From Fusibacter ferrireducens (GTDB lineage Bacteria > Bacillota > Clostridia > Peptostreptococcales > Acidaminobacteraceae): a stretch of 64,000 nucleotides of DNA. Below are positions 1 to 7,725 of this stretch, piece by piece. Made by a program: the position numbers and the translations under genes. The notes under the pieces were generated by a model. The model was not told the origin of the DNA and ran no database searches. It was given only the letters and a program-made list of their open reading frames with translations. How positions within the stretch are numbered: the stretch's first letter is position 1; each line of letters starts with the position of its first letter. The stretch covers positions 1 through 64,000 of the forward strand of contig NZ_JADKNH010000017.1 in NCBI RefSeq assembly GCF_015352425.1, read 5' to 3'.

Positions 1-39
1 AGTTGGTTGTTCCCAGTTTGGGTAATCTAGAATAAGCAT
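1..39 (-). CDS. 5' end of an unidentified gene, cut by window edge
   Basis: Thirteen open codons read leftward off the window edge from an ATG at 39-37, giving MLILDYPNWEQPT. A good ribosome binding site (GAAAGGAAG on the minus strand, around 45-53) lies about six bases upstream of the ATG, which is the main reason for calling it. Too little is visible to name a family. The open frame without a stop supports a gene but is short enough to occur by chance. Confidence 0.4.
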   Translation of the reverse strand, partial: MLILDYPNWEQPT

Positions 40-286
40 TGTAATCTTCCTTTCTTTTTAGGTTTCTTACTTATACTTATTCGACATAAATTCACAAAAT
101 CCTTTTTGAATTTAAAAAAAATCGACTTTATCAGGTTAATCTAATTATACAGATAACATTATTAGTCAGGCAACGTTATAGAATGGTCATGCTTAACCTA
201 TGCTTACATATAAGATGTACAACAATATTCCATATAGTATTTGTAGCATTCAATTTTCTCAATAATGAAGCGATTAATAGACAAGA
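40..286. other. Intergenic stretch, no gene seen
   Basis: About 250 AT-rich bases between the leftward partial gene and the ISL3 remnant. I see the ribosome binding site of the leftward gene near 45-53 and no convincing coding frame, terminator or structured RNA in the rest. Confidence 0.5.
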
Positions 287-484
287 ATGGGTGGTCTAAA
301 AAAATGTACCCACTGGTCTCATTCATCGGAACCACTGCTCAATTTAGTCCGGAATACTCATCTTAGCCATCAGATAGACAACGATATTATGTATATTAAA
401 GTGTCAGATCGCTTCCATTTATTAAAAAATTTAACCACATACTGCAAAGAATATCATTTAGATATTCGAGTTTTAAATAAATGA
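287..484 (+). pseudogene. ISL3-family transposase remnant
   Basis: A 65-residue frame whose middle reads KVSDRFHLLKNLT followed by YCKEY. The pattern (V/A)DRFHLLKNL is the hallmark around the catalytic core of ISL3-type DDE transposases, which are normally about 400 residues or more. Neither the N-terminal zinc-finger/HTH region nor the rest of the catalytic domain is present, and no ribosome binding site precedes the ATG. I read it as a fragment left by decay of an insertion sequence; terminal inverted repeats were not found. It supports a view of the first 5 kb as a mobile-DNA zone. Confidence 0.6.
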
Positions 485-555
485 AACGCGGTTTAAGTGG
501 CACTTAATTATCTACTATGATAAAATTAAAATGATAATTGGGAACATAAATTGAT

Positions 556-582
556 GAACTATCCGGAATTATCGGATAGTTC
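556..582. repeat. Dyad element upstream of rhuM
   Basis: Perfect 10-bp inverted repeat, GAACTATCCG (556-565) and CGGATAGTTC (573-582), with a 7-base loop. A close relative, also 27 bases long and matching at 21 positions, lies inside the rhuM coding sequence at 831-857. No T-run follows, so a terminator is unlikely; an operator or a mobile-element recognition site is possible. Confidence 0.6.
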
Positions 583-643
583 ACTAAAAAACGCCAGGCA
601 GCGTCTGATGGATTGAAGCTACATATGGAGAAGGAGGGCTACA

Positions 644-1645
644 TTGGAATATAATAATGATCTACTCATATATCAGACAGAAGATGGAAAAACAAAAATA
701 GATGTAAGACTTGAAAATGAAACCGTATGGATGACACAGAAGGCGATTGCTGAGCTTTATCAAAAAGGCGTTAATACCGTTAATGAGCATATAAAAAATA
801 TTTATGCTGAAGGAGAACTTGAAGAAAATCGAACTATTCGGGAAAACCGAATAGTTCAAACTGAGGGAAGTAGAGAGGTTGAGAGAACAGTACGTTTTTA
901 TAACTTAGAATTAATTATTGCCGTAGGCTACCGTGTACGCTCTAGTCGAGGCACCCAATTTAGACGATGGGCCACAGAAAGACTAAACGAGTACTTAGTC
1001 AAGGGCTTTACCATGGATGATGAACGCCTAAAGGTTATGCGCAACATCGGTGATGATTACTTTGATGAGCTTTTAGAACGTATTCGTGATATTAGAGCCT
1101 CAGAAAAAAGATTTTATAAGAAAATCACTGATATTTATGCCTTATCTATAGATTATGATGGAAAATCAGAAGAAGCTAAAAAGTTCTTTGCAACGGTGCA
1201 AAACAAACTTCATTTTGCTATTCATGGTCATACAGCTGCAGAACTTATTGAGAAAAGAGCTGATGCTTCAAAAGATAATATGGGACTTACCACTTGGAAA
1301 GGGGATAAGGTACGTAAAGGCGATATTACCGTTGCCAAGAATTATTTGACGGAAAAAGAGATAAAATCCCTTAACCGTATTGTAACCATGTATCTCGATT
1401 ATGCAGAAGATCAGGCAGAAAGACGGAATCCTATGCATATGAAGGATTGGGAAGAAAAGCTCAATGCCTTCCTAAAATTTAATGAGCGAGATATTCTTAC
1501 TGGTGCAGGTACTATTTCACATGAAGTGGCTAAGGAGCTTGCTGACAAAGAATATGAGAAATTTAATCAAAAGCGTTTAAGTGCAACTGAAAAAGATGAT
1601 TTTGATGTGTATTTAGAAGAACATGAATGGACACATAAGAAGTAA
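644..1645 (+). CDS. RhuM family protein
   Basis: The 333-residue product has the RhuM (virulence protein RhuM / DNA-binding) layout: an N-terminal segment VWMTQKAIAELY with a predicted helix-turn-helix around residues 28-60, the QTEGSREVERTVRFYNLELIIAVGYRVRS block around residues 75-105, and a C-terminal part with HGHTAAELI, GLTTWKG and VAKNYL blocks. Length is normal for the family. The start is TTG at 644, chosen because AAGGAGGG (631-638) sits five bases upstream. RhuM genes are typical cargo of genomic islands and often sit beside restriction or toxin-type genes; the molecular role is not established. The stop is 33 bases before the serine recombinase gene, so the two are probably co-transcribed and may form one mobile unit. 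Confidence 0.85.
   Translation: MEYNNDLLIYQTEDGKTKIDVRLENETVWMTQKAIAELYQKGVNTVNEHIKNIYAEGELEENRTIRENRIVQTEGSREVERTVRFYNLELIIAVGYRVRSSRGTQFRRWATERLNEYLVKGFTMDDERLKVMRNIGDDYFDELLERIRDIRASEKRFYKKITDIYALSIDYDGKSEEAKKFFATVQNKLHFAIHGHTAAELIEKRADASKDNMGLTTWKGDKVRKGDITVAKNYLTEKEIKSLNRIVTMYLDYAEDQAERRNPMHMKDWEEKLNAFLKFNERDILTGAGTISHEVAKELADKEYEKFNQKRLSATEKDDFDVYLEEHEWTHKK
831..857. repeat. Dyad element inside rhuM
   Basis: Perfect 11-bp inverted repeat, GAACTATTCGG (831-841) and CCGAATAGTTC (847-857), around a GAAAA loop. It resembles the 556-582 dyad in sequence, arm position and total length. It encodes part of the conserved RhuM segment, so coding constraint may explain some of the match. Confidence 0.5.
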
Positions 1646-1678
1646 CCCTGTTTTAGATTCCGTAAAGGAAGTGATGTC

Positions 1679-3364
1679 ATGAAAGAAGCAGAAGTTATAA
1701 AACCTAAAAAGAACAAATTTGACCGAGCCTCAGGGAAAGAACTTTCAAAAATAAGAGTTGCCCCATATTGCAGAGTCAGTACCAATTCGGCTGAGCAGAT
1801 GGCTAGTTATGATTCTCAAGTAGCATATTATGAGCAGAAGATTAAAGAAAACCCTAAATGGGAACTGGCAAAAATATATTCTGATGCCGGTATTAGTGGC
1901 ACCAATATTGATAAACGCCTTGGCTTTCAAGAGATGATTCGGGATGCCGTGGCTGGTGAGTTTGATCTAGTCATTACTAAGAGCATCTCAAGATTTGGTA
2001 GAAATACAAAAGACGTACTTGGATACACCAGATTGTTAAAAAAGCATAATGTGGCTGTATTATTTGAAAAGGAGAATATAAACACCTTCTCTATGCAAGG
2101 TGAAGTTGCTATGACTGTTTTAACTTCAATAGCCCAACAGGAAAGCGAGAGTATTTCAACCAATGTAAAAATGGGTCTAAAGATGAAAATGAAGCGTGGA
2201 GAGTTGGTTGGTTTTCAAGGTTGTTTAGGCTATGACTATGACAAAGAAACCAAAGAACTTATCATCAACGAAGAAGAAGCTGAAGTCGTTCGGTTTATCT
2301 TTGATTCTTATAACCAAGGCAAGGGTGCTCGTCTTATTGGCAATGAACTTAAAGAAAAAGGCTATAAGACCAAAAGAGGGAGTACCAATTGGCCTGATAG
2401 TACCATCAGAGGTATCTTGAAGAATGAAAAATACATGGGTGATTTACTCCTAGGGAAGACTTTTACTGTTGATCCAATTACTAAGCAGCGCCTTGACAAT
2501 ATGAGGGAAGAAGAAAAATATTACATTAAAGATCACCATGAGCCAATCGTCAGTAAAAAAACCTTTGAAAAAGCCCAAACTATCAGAAACAAGCGTAATT
2601 GTAACATGGAAATGGGGCGTTTGAAACGCTATAGCAGGCAGTACACCTTCAGCAGTAAGATTGAGTGTGGCTTCTGTGAAACCACTGTTGGCAGACGAGC
2701 CTGGAACTCAGGTACCAAGAATAAAAAAGTGGTGTGGCACTGTATCCAATCCAGTAAGCATGGCAAGAAGCATTGTCCTGATAGCAAGGGTATTCATGAA
2801 ACCGTTATTGAAGAAGCATTTATTAAAGTCTTTAATGAAATGTGCCAATATAACAGAGAAATCATAGAAGAATTCATATTGACTATTGAAAGTGCCTTAA
2901 ATGAAAGTACCAGTAAGAAGGACCTTACAACGCTAAATAAAGAGCTGAGTAAGGTGGAAGATAAAATTAAGAAGCTGATTGATCTTCATCTTGATGGCGC
3001 TATTGACCGAGAAAATTATGATAATAAGCTTCTTGAACTTAATACGGATAAAAAACGATTGATCAAAGAAACCAATGAACTTTCATTAACAGCTAGTGAA
3101 GAAAAAGAAATGAAAATAAGGCTTAAAAGCTTTAGGAAGTACTTTGATGCCAACAAGCCTCTTAAGAAGTTTGATGCTGATGTCTTTGAGTCTATTATCG
3201 AGAAGATTATACTCGGAGGCATTGATGACAAAGGTCAAAAAGACCCTCATCAATTAACTTTCGTATTAAAAAGCGGTCCTCAATTGACAATTACTATGGG
3301 CAAAGAACAATATTCCTATTTATCACACGACACATGTAGAGACGGGAATTCAGCTGACGCATAG
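1679..3364 (+). CDS. Large serine recombinase (site-specific DNA integrase)
   Basis: A 561-residue large serine recombinase. The resolvase domain (about residues 25-175) contains YCRVST with the probable nucleophile Ser34, and the ITKSISRFGRN active-site block. The recombinase DNA-binding domain follows (about 185-290, with the GNELKEKGYKTKRG pattern), then a zinc-ribbon with CxxC (ECGFCE) and a second HC...HC pair around residues 325-370, and a coiled-coil rich in Lys, Glu and Leu (about 410-480). These enzymes insert and excise elements through attP/attB sites. The start follows AAAGGAAG by a few bases. It lies directly after rhuM. Its stop at 3362-3364 is immediately followed by an orphan coding-like tail, so the element edge may lie near here. 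All catalytic parts seem intact, so it could be active. Confidence 0.92.
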   Translation: MKEAEVIKPKKNKFDRASGKELSKIRVAPYCRVSTNSAEQMASYDSQVAYYEQKIKENPKWELAKIYSDAGISGTNIDKRLGFQEMIRDAVAGEFDLVITKSISRFGRNTKDVLGYTRLLKKHNVAVLFEKENINTFSMQGEVAMTVLTSIAQQESESISTNVKMGLKMKMKRGELVGFQGCLGYDYDKETKELIINEEEAEVVRFIFDSYNQGKGARLIGNELKEKGYKTKRGSTNWPDSTIRGILKNEKYMGDLLLGKTFTVDPITKQRLDNMREEEKYYIKDHHEPIVSKKTFEKAQTIRNKRNCNMEMGRLKRYSRQYTFSSKIECGFCETTVGRRAWNSGTKNKKVVWHCIQSSKHGKKHCPDSKGIHETVIEEAFIKVFNEMCQYNREIIEEFILTIESALNESTSKKDLTTLNKELSKVEDKIKKLIDLHLDGAIDRENYDNKLLELNTDKKRLIKETNELSLTASEEKEMKIRLKSFRKYFDANKPLKKFDADVFESIIEKIILGGIDDKGQKDPHQLTFVLKSGPQLTITMGKEQYSYLSHDTCRDGNSADA

Positions 3365-3477
3365 TGTGGAAAAATGATAGAAGTAAGCTACAGGATGCTT
3401 TGATTCGAAATTGCTTTTTGTACAAAAATAAGTATGTAAATGAAGTGATTGATATCAATGGGTATATTCGATTCTGA
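3364..3477 (+). pseudogene. Orphan C-terminal coding fragment after the recombinase
   Basis: An open frame shifted relative to the recombinase reads on from GTG at 3364 (WKNDRSKLQDALIRNCF...) to a stop at 3475-3477. It has no ribosome binding site and no family I recognise. It may be the 3' tail of a gene disrupted by the recombinase element, or just open sequence. The call rests only on an open frame with protein-like composition, so it is weak. Confidence 0.25.
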
Positions 3478-3511
3478 TGATTAGTAAAACTAATAATGTG
3501 GAGGGAATGTC

Positions 3512-4267
3512 ATGAAAAAAATTGCAGTAATATCTGATATACATGGTAATGTTTTTGCATTGGATGCTGTTCTTGGTGATATACAGTCAAGGAACATAGA
3601 CATAGTAGTAAATTTAGGAGATGTGCTAATAGGTCCAATAGATCCAGTTAGTACTGCGAAAAGATTAATGGACATGAAGGATATAATAAATATTATGGGG
3701 AACGGGGATGAATTGTTATTACAAGATAAAATCACATCCTCATCATATGATTTTACAAAACCGTTATTAACACCTGAGATGCTTGAATGGCTCGGAGAAT
3801 TTAAAAGAGAATGGGTATATGAGAACATCCTGTTTTGCCATGCTTCTCCACAGTCTAACCATCAATATTTACTTGAAGAAGTCACAAGTAAAGGTATTGT
3901 ATCAAAGTCAATAGAGAAACTTCAATTTGAGCTAAGAGACATAATACAGGATTATATTGTATGCGGGCACAGCCACATGTGTAAAACAGTGTATGTATCA
4001 GATAACAAAGTGGTAATTAATGCAGGAAGTGTTGGTTTACCTGCGTATACTGATGAAGAGCCACTGCCGCATTTTATTGAAACCCTTTCACCATTTGCGA
4101 AGTATGTAATTATTACAACACAAAATAAAATCATTAATAAGATTGAGTATGTAGAAGTGAACTATGACTGGAACAAAGCAAGTGAAATAGCAAAAAATAA
4201 TTCGCGTGATGATTATGCTTACCCGATTAAAACAGGGCTAGCACTAAAAGAAAAAAATCGTTCTTAA
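3512..4267 (+). CDS. Calcineurin-like metallophosphatase, YfcE/MJ0936-type
   Basis: A 251-residue metallophosphoesterase. The metal-binding motifs appear in order: SDIHGN near the N-terminus, NLGDVL, GNGDE (in place of the usual GNHD/GNCD), a CHASP block and CGHSHM near residue 150, then NAGSVGLP. These fit the small cytosolic phosphodiesterase/phosphatase family with two divalent metals. The substrate cannot be read from sequence. GGAGGG lies just upstream of the ATG. It stands alone between the recombinase and a patch of broken genes, so it may be either cargo of the accessory region or an older resident. Confidence 0.85.
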   Translation: MKKIAVISDIHGNVFALDAVLGDIQSRNIDIVVNLGDVLIGPIDPVSTAKRLMDMKDIINIMGNGDELLLQDKITSSSYDFTKPLLTPEMLEWLGEFKREWVYENILFCHASPQSNHQYLLEEVTSKGIVSKSIEKLQFELRDIIQDYIVCGHSHMCKTVYVSDNKVVINAGSVGLPAYTDEEPLPHFIETLSPFAKYVIITTQNKIINKIEYVEVNYDWNKASEIAKNNSRDDYAYPIKTGLALKEKNRS

Positions 4268-4400
4268 CATTATACACAAGAAATCGAATAACTTATGGCA
4301 GGTTTATCGAGAGCATGCAGTAGTTTTTGGTGAAGTTTGAAAAGAAGTAGAAGTAAGTAAATAGAGCTACAATTACCAAACGAAAGCGAGGGGCAACTGG

Positions 4401-4615
4401 ATGAAAAATAAGAATGATGTAACAATACATTCATCGGCTGTAGAATATTTAACCTATATTGCTGCAGTTGGTGATAGTGATGAAAGCTTGGAAATGCGTT
4501 ATGAAGAAGAAAATATCTGACTGACGTAAAAAAATGATGGCAGCTCACAGGCATACTGCAGCCGAACTGATTGTAGAAAGAGCTGATTTTGAAAAAGAAC
4601 ATATGGATTGACTTG
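4401..4615 (+). pseudogene. Broken second RhuM gene
   Basis: From ATG 4401 (after GAGGGG) the frame reads MKNKNDVTIHSS then AVEYLTYIAAVG and RYEEENI before a stop at 4518-4520. This matches the N-terminus of the longer RhuM subtype. About 20 bases later another frame reads AAHRHTAAELIVERADFEKEHM, the C-terminal RhuM block, and a one-base loss breaks the usual HMGLTTW segment. The central two thirds of the gene are missing. The fragment is of a different RhuM subtype from the intact gene at 644, so it is not a recent copy of it. Confidence 0.7.
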
Positions 4616-4993
4616 TTTTCTAAAACATTATCAGTGATAGAATACTGGTAGAAGTGAAAGAAACTGATATAAAGGGTGAGAATATGCTTTTAGTGGCAAC
4701 ACGATTATAAACCTGTATTCAAATCGTTTAGAAATTATTTCACTTGGAGTGGGAACGACACATGCGGTAAATATTCTTAAAGAGATGCTGGACAAACATC
4801 TGACTGAGAAAGTGGGTAAGGGTAGATTGACGAGATATGAGATGAACTGAAAAATATAACTTGCCCCAAGAAAGCAGTATGAAACTTCTGATAATAGTGG
4901 ATTTACATTTTACTGAGACAATTAAATGGGTATTTATAAATAAGATTACGCAAAAATGATTAGTTGAGTTAATTAAAATATTAGGAGGTGCAC
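4616..4993. other. Degraded intergenic region before exonuclease III
   Basis: About 380 bases with no intact gene. It holds the AlbA-like scrap at 4683-4850 and, from about 4851 to 4980, AT-rich sequence with no recognisable feature other than the AGGAGG ribosome binding site of the next gene (4983-4988). Confidence 0.5.
4683..4850 (+). pseudogene. Fragment of an AlbA/HATPase_c_4-type regulator
   Basis: An open stretch without a start codon reads FSGNTIINLYSNRLEIISLG and then a helical tail ending RLTRYEMN. The pattern (G)NTxINIYSNRxEIxSLGG is typical of the C-terminal ATPase-like part of Schlafen/AlbA-type putative transcriptional regulators found on mobile islands. Only about 50 residues survive. 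The assignment rests on one motif. Confidence 0.35.
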
Positions 4994-5821
4994 ATGAAGT
5001 TAATTTCATGGAATATTGATTCATTAAATGCAGCTTTAACAAGTGAGTCAAATAGGGCAGTGCTTACAAGGAACGTAATTGATAAAATTATGGAAATGGA
5101 TGTAGATGTAATTGCCTTACAAGAAACCAAATTACCAGTTACTGGTTTAAGTAAGAAGCATATAGAGCTTTTAGAAACGTATTTTAAAGGCTATTCTTAT
5201 GTCTTGAGATGTTCTCAAGAACCAGCTAGGAAGGGCTATGCGGGAACAATGTTTTTGTATAAGGCTAAATATTCTCCAGAAGTTTCTTATCCTGAGATTG
5301 AGGCGCCAGATACGATGGATTCAGAAGGTAGAATTATAACTTTGGATTTTGGAGCTTTTTATATTACTCAGGTGTATACGCCGAATGCTGGAGATGGCTT
5401 AAAAAGGTTAAATGAAAGACAAGTTTGGGATGAGAAGTATGCAGCATATCTTCATAAATTAGACCAAGAAAAGCCAGTTTTGGCGACTGGAGATTATAAT
5501 GTAGCTCATAAAGAAATAGATTTAGCAAATCCACAGAGTAACCTTAGATCACCTGGTTTTACACAAGAAGAACGGGATGGCTTTACACAGCTTTTGAGCA
5601 AAGGGTTTACGGATACATTTAGATATCTTCATGGAGATGTGACTGGCATGTATACATGGTGGGGCCAAAGGGTCAAAACAAGTAAAATCAACAACTCAGG
5701 TTGGAGGATTGATTATTGGTTAGTGAGCGATAGACTGGCAAAAAAAGTGCTTAAGTCTGAAATGGTAGACTCTGGTGAAAGACAAGATCATACGCCAATT
5801 TTAATAGAAGTCGATTTATAG
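4994..5821 (+). CDS. xth: Exodeoxyribonuclease III / AP endonuclease
   Basis: A 275-residue EEP-superfamily nuclease that removes nucleotides from 3' ends and cuts DNA at abasic sites in base-excision repair. The order of motifs is canonical: SWNIDSLNA at the N-terminus, LQETKL (metal-binding Glu), VYTPNAG, GDYNVAH (catalytic Asp/Asn), WRIDYWLVS and a final RQDHTPI (Asp-His). I place the start at ATG 4994, five bases after AGGAGG (4983-4988); the upstream GTG at 4988 overlaps that site. Length matches the ExoA/XthA group of Firmicutes. It is monocistronic here, with broken genes on both sides. Confidence 0.93.
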   Translation: MKLISWNIDSLNAALTSESNRAVLTRNVIDKIMEMDVDVIALQETKLPVTGLSKKHIELLETYFKGYSYVLRCSQEPARKGYAGTMFLYKAKYSPEVSYPEIEAPDTMDSEGRIITLDFGAFYITQVYTPNAGDGLKRLNERQVWDEKYAAYLHKLDQEKPVLATGDYNVAHKEIDLANPQSNLRSPGFTQEERDGFTQLLSKGFTDTFRYLHGDVTGMYTWWGQRVKTSKINNSGWRIDYWLVSDRLAKKVLKSEMVDSGERQDHTPILIEVDL

Positions 5822-5882
5822 TAAGAAGAGCATTACAAAGACACTTAGATTAAAAAGACATTAAGTGTATTTGTTGTAAACT

Positions 5883-6092
5883 ATGACTCAAACACTGCTT
5901 GATCCTATTGCAGCATCACATATTGCTGCTGCAGGCCAAGGGCTACCGCCGGCAGATTTGAACACATTTGTTATCGCAGGTCTTGTTGGTTCTATTCTTC
6001 ATAAAAACGTAGATCCATTAAAATCTATGCTGATTACCTCGTTTTATTGTTTGATTATATTTGGCATTGGCTTTTCATTCCTATATATTTAG
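5883..6092 (+). pseudogene. C-terminal remnant of a membrane transporter
   Basis: A 69-residue frame with no ribosome binding site. It has a short polar segment (DPIAASHIAAAGQGLPPADLN) and two hydrophobic segments, a weaker one (FVIAGLVGSILH, about residues 29-41) and a strong C-terminal one (LITSFYCLIIFGIGFSFLYI). The look is that of the last helices of a permease, possibly a citrate- or dicarboxylate-type carrier, but I cannot place the family. It is likely a leftover of a deleted transporter gene. Confidence 0.45.
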
Positions 6093-6582
6093 AATAATTT
6101 GATATTTTCTATAGATATAACAGGAGAATTTTTATGGTGCGGCGGAATATGTTAAGAACTTTACTTTTGTAACACATATTCCGCCTAACTAAAATTTCCA
6201 AATACATAATTTTAAATTTTTTTTTCGTAGATTCTCCAAGAAGAGTGGAAGTCTTGGGGGATCTGTTGTTAATACTCATGTTAATAACGAGTGGTAATAT
6301 ATGACAATTTATTTACTAGGGGCTCTATTTAAAAATCATCATTTAATTCAATTCATTTTATAATTGATTCACTGGACTATGAGTTATAATGGGTGTACCA
6401 TAAAAGTACATTATCTTTGCGAAAAACAATACTCTTTAAGGAACGATATCTAAGTATCAGAGATGTGTCAATATCACTCTATCTAATAGAATAATTATAA
6501 GAGTGTACCTTGAATCATACAGTTAACGAAGGATTATGGGTTACCTCTATCAATCTAGATTATAGTATATAAGGAGAAGACA
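6093..6582. other. 490-base intergenic region with two hairpins
   Basis: No coding frame stands out. Two inverted repeats are visible. The first has perfect 12-base arms GGCGGAATATGT (6141-6152) and ACATATTCCGCC (6174-6185). The second pairs 6229-6241 with 6252-6264 (AGATTCTCCAAGA and TCTTGGGGGATCT, two G-U pairs). Neither is followed by a T-run. They may be remnants of mobile-element ends or transcript stabilisers. Confidence 0.5.
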
Positions 6583-7350
6583 ATGCCTTTTTTTCAATGT
6601 CATTTTTTTTCGAAAGTATTAAAAAAATCTACTCCAATCGTCATACATTTGCCCTCTGATTGTGAAAAAAATGAGAAACTTAAGACATTATATTTGTTAC
6701 ATGGGCTATCGGATAATTGTTGTTCATGGAGTCAGAATACTGCTATTTCAAGATATGCAGATGAACATCATATAGCTGTCGTCATGCCAGAGGCAAGCAC
6801 AAGCTTCTATACAAACATGTGCTATGGGAAAAGATATTTTGACTATATCAGCGAGGAAGTAATTGAATTTGCAAGAACCTATTTTCCTCTGTCAGAGTTG
6901 CGTCAGGATAATCACATAGGTGGGAATTCAATGGGTGGATACGGTAGTGTCAAGATTGCTTTGACATATCCAGAAAGGTTCGCATCCGTCTGGAGTCTAT
7001 CAGGTTTACGCAATATTAAAGGTGTAATAGATGGATGTAAAACTGGTAAAATGAAAGATTTAATAGATATGGGACCGAGATTTGATCTGATCTTTGGAGA
7101 AAAAGACGTAGAGGATAAGGATGATTTGTTCCGTATTCTTGAAAACAGCAGGCGATATGAAAATTTACCTAAACTTTATCATTATTGTGGGAAAAACGAC
7201 TTTTTATATCCATCATCAGAAGTCTTTATTGAATTTGCAAGAGAGAAAGGGTTAGACATTCATACAATTTATGATGATGGTATTCATGATTGGAAATTTT
7301 GGGATATTCATATCCAGCAGTTTATGGAATTAGGCATAGCATCGGTTTAG
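6583..7350 (+). CDS. Alpha/beta-hydrolase esterase, tributyrin-esterase (EstA/esterase D) type
   Basis: A 255-residue esterase_D-family protein. LHGLSDN (residues 39-45) supplies the oxyanion-hole loop, GNSMGGYG carries the nucleophile Ser116, and DGIHDWKFW near the C-terminus carries the catalytic His; an acidic partner is expected in the GKNDFLYP segment. Close family members cleave short-chain acyl esters or S-formylglutathione; the substrate is not evident here. There is no signal peptide, so it is cytosolic. The start is ATG 6583, seven bases after AAGGAG. It is monocistronic, followed by the riboswitch promoter of the next gene. Confidence 0.88.
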   Translation: MPFFQCHFFSKVLKKSTPIVIHLPSDCEKNEKLKTLYLLHGLSDNCCSWSQNTAISRYADEHHIAVVMPEASTSFYTNMCYGKRYFDYISEEVIEFARTYFPLSELRQDNHIGGNSMGGYGSVKIALTYPERFASVWSLSGLRNIKGVIDGCKTGKMKDLIDMGPRFDLIFGEKDVEDKDDLFRILENSRRYENLPKLYHYCGKNDFLYPSSEVFIEFAREKGLDIHTIYDDGIHDWKFWDIHIQQFMELGIASV

Positions 7351-7428
7351 CACTGATTTAACGAGAACATTCATGTGCGCTCATACTTCCTACCGAGAAA
7401 TATGTCGTCTTTATCTATAGTGAAAATG

Positions 7429-7457
7429 TTGACAATCTTAAGAACGTTTGCTAAAAT
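7429..7457 (+). promoter_or_regulatory. Sigma-A promoter of the Mn riboswitch transcript
   Basis: TTGACA (7429-7434), a 17-base spacer, and TAAAAT (7452-7457). Transcription would begin near 7464, just before the conserved 5' strand of the riboswitch. Confidence 0.75.
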
Positions 7458-7465
7458 TGGTTTAA

Positions 7466-7570
7466 CTCTATAAGGGAGTAGCTATGGGAAACCAAAATAA
7501 GATCAACATACTGGAGCAATCCTGGTCTTATTGACATTAATGACTATTGATGGAGCGAGACTTATGGATT
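7466..7570 (+). ncRNA. yybP-ykoY manganese riboswitch
   Basis: The leader shows the yybP-ykoY signature in order: AAGGGAGTAGC (7472-7482), the internal loop block CAACATAC (7504-7511) and the closing GAGAC (7557-7561). This aptamer class senses Mn2+ and typically turns on Mn exporters, including UPF0016/TMEM165 family genes, which is what lies downstream. The 3' strand of the aptamer is also the 5' strand of a terminator, so Mn2+ binding would be expected to prevent termination. The exact ends are approximate. Confidence 0.8.
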
Positions 7571-7610
7571 AATTGGTGTTTTACGCCATTTAATCTATAG
7601 GTCTCTTTTT
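7557..7610 (+). terminator. Riboswitch-controlled intrinsic terminator
   Basis: The strand from GAGAC (7557) pairs with the strand ending GTCTC (7601-7605) over about 22 base pairs, with a TTTT loop, several G-U pairs and one mismatch, followed by TTTTT (7606-7610). It overlaps the 3' end of the aptamer, the normal design for transcriptional control by this riboswitch. Confidence 0.8.
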
Positions 7611-7725
7611 ATTTGGAAGGAGAGTATATGCAGCGTTGAAAAAAATGGCGAGAAAATGACATGGAAAATGGTAATTTATTTTCAAGGATAGGTGAGTAAA
7701 ATAAATTGAAAGGGAGTATTATATT

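Noticed and set aside
662-859. 65-residue minus-strand frame inside rhuM
   Set aside because: Shadow of the rhuM reading frame, no ribosome binding site and no family features.
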